Assembly (NCBI RefSeq): GCF_011074955.1
Contig: NZ_WUQJ01000018.1
Location: 310,001-374,000, forward strand
DNA: 64,000 bases
Direction of reading: 5' to 3'
From: Marinobacter caseinilyticus
Lineage (GTDB): Bacteria; Pseudomonadota; Gammaproteobacteria; Pseudomonadales; Oleiphilaceae
The position numbers and the translations under genes were made by a program. Under the pieces are notes generated by a model. That model ran no database searches. It was not told where the DNA came from and worked only from the letters and a program-made list of their open reading frames with translations. Positions within the stretch are counted from its first letter, which is position 1. Each line of letters starts with the position of its first letter. Positions 63,402 through 64,000 of this stretch are shown piece after piece.

Positions 63402-64000
63402 GTGGATTCAGAACTTTCAGTTTGGTCTCTTATTGCCAACGCGGGTTTGCTGGTACAGCTTGTAATGTTGTTGTTGGCGCTGGCGTCCATTATCTCCTGG
63501 GCATTGATCTTTCAGCGCCTGCAGGTGTTTCGTAAAGCTAAACAGGCGCAGCTGGCGTTTGAAGAACGATTTTGGTCGGGTATGGATCTGGGTCAGCTTT
63601 ATCGGGATGTGAACGCCAATCCGACGCCATTTTCTGGCATGGAGGCGGTCTTTCGGGCCGGATTCAAAGAGTTTTCCCGCCTGCGCCAGCAGAGTCGCGA
63701 TGCGGATGCTGTTATGGAAGGAGCCCAACGGGCAATGAGGGTGGCGTTTTCCCGTGAGCAGGAACGCCTCGAAATGCATTTGCCGTTCCTGGCAACCGTT
63801 GGCTCCACCAGTCCTTATGTCGGTCTCTTCGGCACCGTGTGGGGCATTATGAATTCATTCCGAGGGTTGGCGCAGGCCCAGCAAGCCACGCTCGCAACGG
63901 TTGCTCCCGGTATCTCGGAAGCGTTGATCGCAACGGCAATGGGTCTGTTTGCGGCGATTCCGGCGGTTATCGCGTACAACCGTTTTGCCTCAATCTCAGA
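63402..64000 (+). CDS. tolQ: TolQ proton channel, 3' end outside window
   Basis: Inner-membrane stator of the Tol-Pal system that keeps the outer membrane attached during division. GTG at 63402 with AGGAG 6 bases upstream gives DSELSVWSLIANAGLLVQLVML and 199 codons before the window ends. Spans lie at about 15-38 and two near 130-155 and 168-190, with TVGSTSPYVGLFGTVWGIMNSFRGL and TVAPGISEALIATAMGLFAAIPAVIAYNRF intact. Full-length TolQ is about 230 residues, so perhaps 30 are missing. tolR, tolA, tolB and pal are expected beyond the edge. Confidence 0.95.
   Translation, partial: MDSELSVWSLIANAGLLVQLVMLLLALASIISWALIFQRLQVFRKAKQAQLAFEERFWSGMDLGQLYRDVNANPTPFSGMEAVFRAGFKEFSRLRQQSRDADAVMEGAQRAMRVAFSREQERLEMHLPFLATVGSTSPYVGLFGTVWGIMNSFRGLAQAQQATLATVAPGISEALIATAMGLFAAIPAVIAYNRFASIS

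Overview
The window is ordinary gammaproteobacterial chromosome. Base composition looks like the mid-50s percent GC (estimated by eye), and about 66 protein genes are packed with short gaps and many 4-11 bp overlaps. No rRNA, tRNA, CRISPR array, insertion sequence, phage gene or integrase was found. Gene orders recalled from Pseudomonas aeruginosa recur here (gpx-ospR-sagS; icd-cspD-clpS-clpA-infA-bpt-aat-trxB; lolCD-comEC-exbBD-msbA-lpxK-kdsB-murB; aspS-yebC-ruvCAB-ybgC-tolQ). They sit in a different overall arrangement, so the source is probably a marine Pseudomonadales-type bacterium such as a Marinobacter relative rather than Pseudomonas itself. Genus is inference.

Layout. 1-9.6 kb: the 3' part of rhlB, pdxB, a tiny conserved-type protein, an alaA/unknown/htpX operon, and a peroxide-defence block (gpx plus a one-cysteine OhrR/OspR repressor) converging on a SagS-like hybrid kinase. 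9.8-17.7 kb: a LysR regulator, then a leftward run of RNA and ribosome maintenance genes (rluE, nudJ, mnmA, hflD, purB, roxA, a GNAT fusion). 17.8-25.7 kb: icd, then the N-degron pathway (cspD, clpS, clpA, infA, bpt, aat) and trxB. 25.8-29.9 kb: a MoxR ATPase grouped with agmatine catabolism genes aguAB, a small exported protein and a PilZ-like protein.

30-41.5 kb is an envelope block on the + strand: one LolC/E-type permease with LolD, ComEC, an ExbB/ExbD pair, MsbA, LpxK, a Trm112-like protein, KdsB, a low-molecular-weight phosphatase and MurB. 41.6-50.1 kb: proS, an Lrp-type regulator divergent from leuA, a cold-shock gene with a long structured leader, a propionyl-CoA synthetase and xseA. 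50.2-57.4 kb: guaB-guaA-tadA, then a UDP-sugar module (galE, ugd, a HIT protein) and fabR. 57.7-64 kb: fmdB-aspS-yebC-ruvC-ruvA-ruvB-ybgC, running off the window edge in tolQ.

I found no convincing undescribed system. The best local signals are: a perfect OhrR-like operator on the -10 box of gpx; a Lol exporter locus with one permease gene; a MoxR ATPase without its usual partners beside aguAB; a hairpin in the cold-shock leader; a REP-like element just before a LysR gene; and several small or fused proteins of unknown function.
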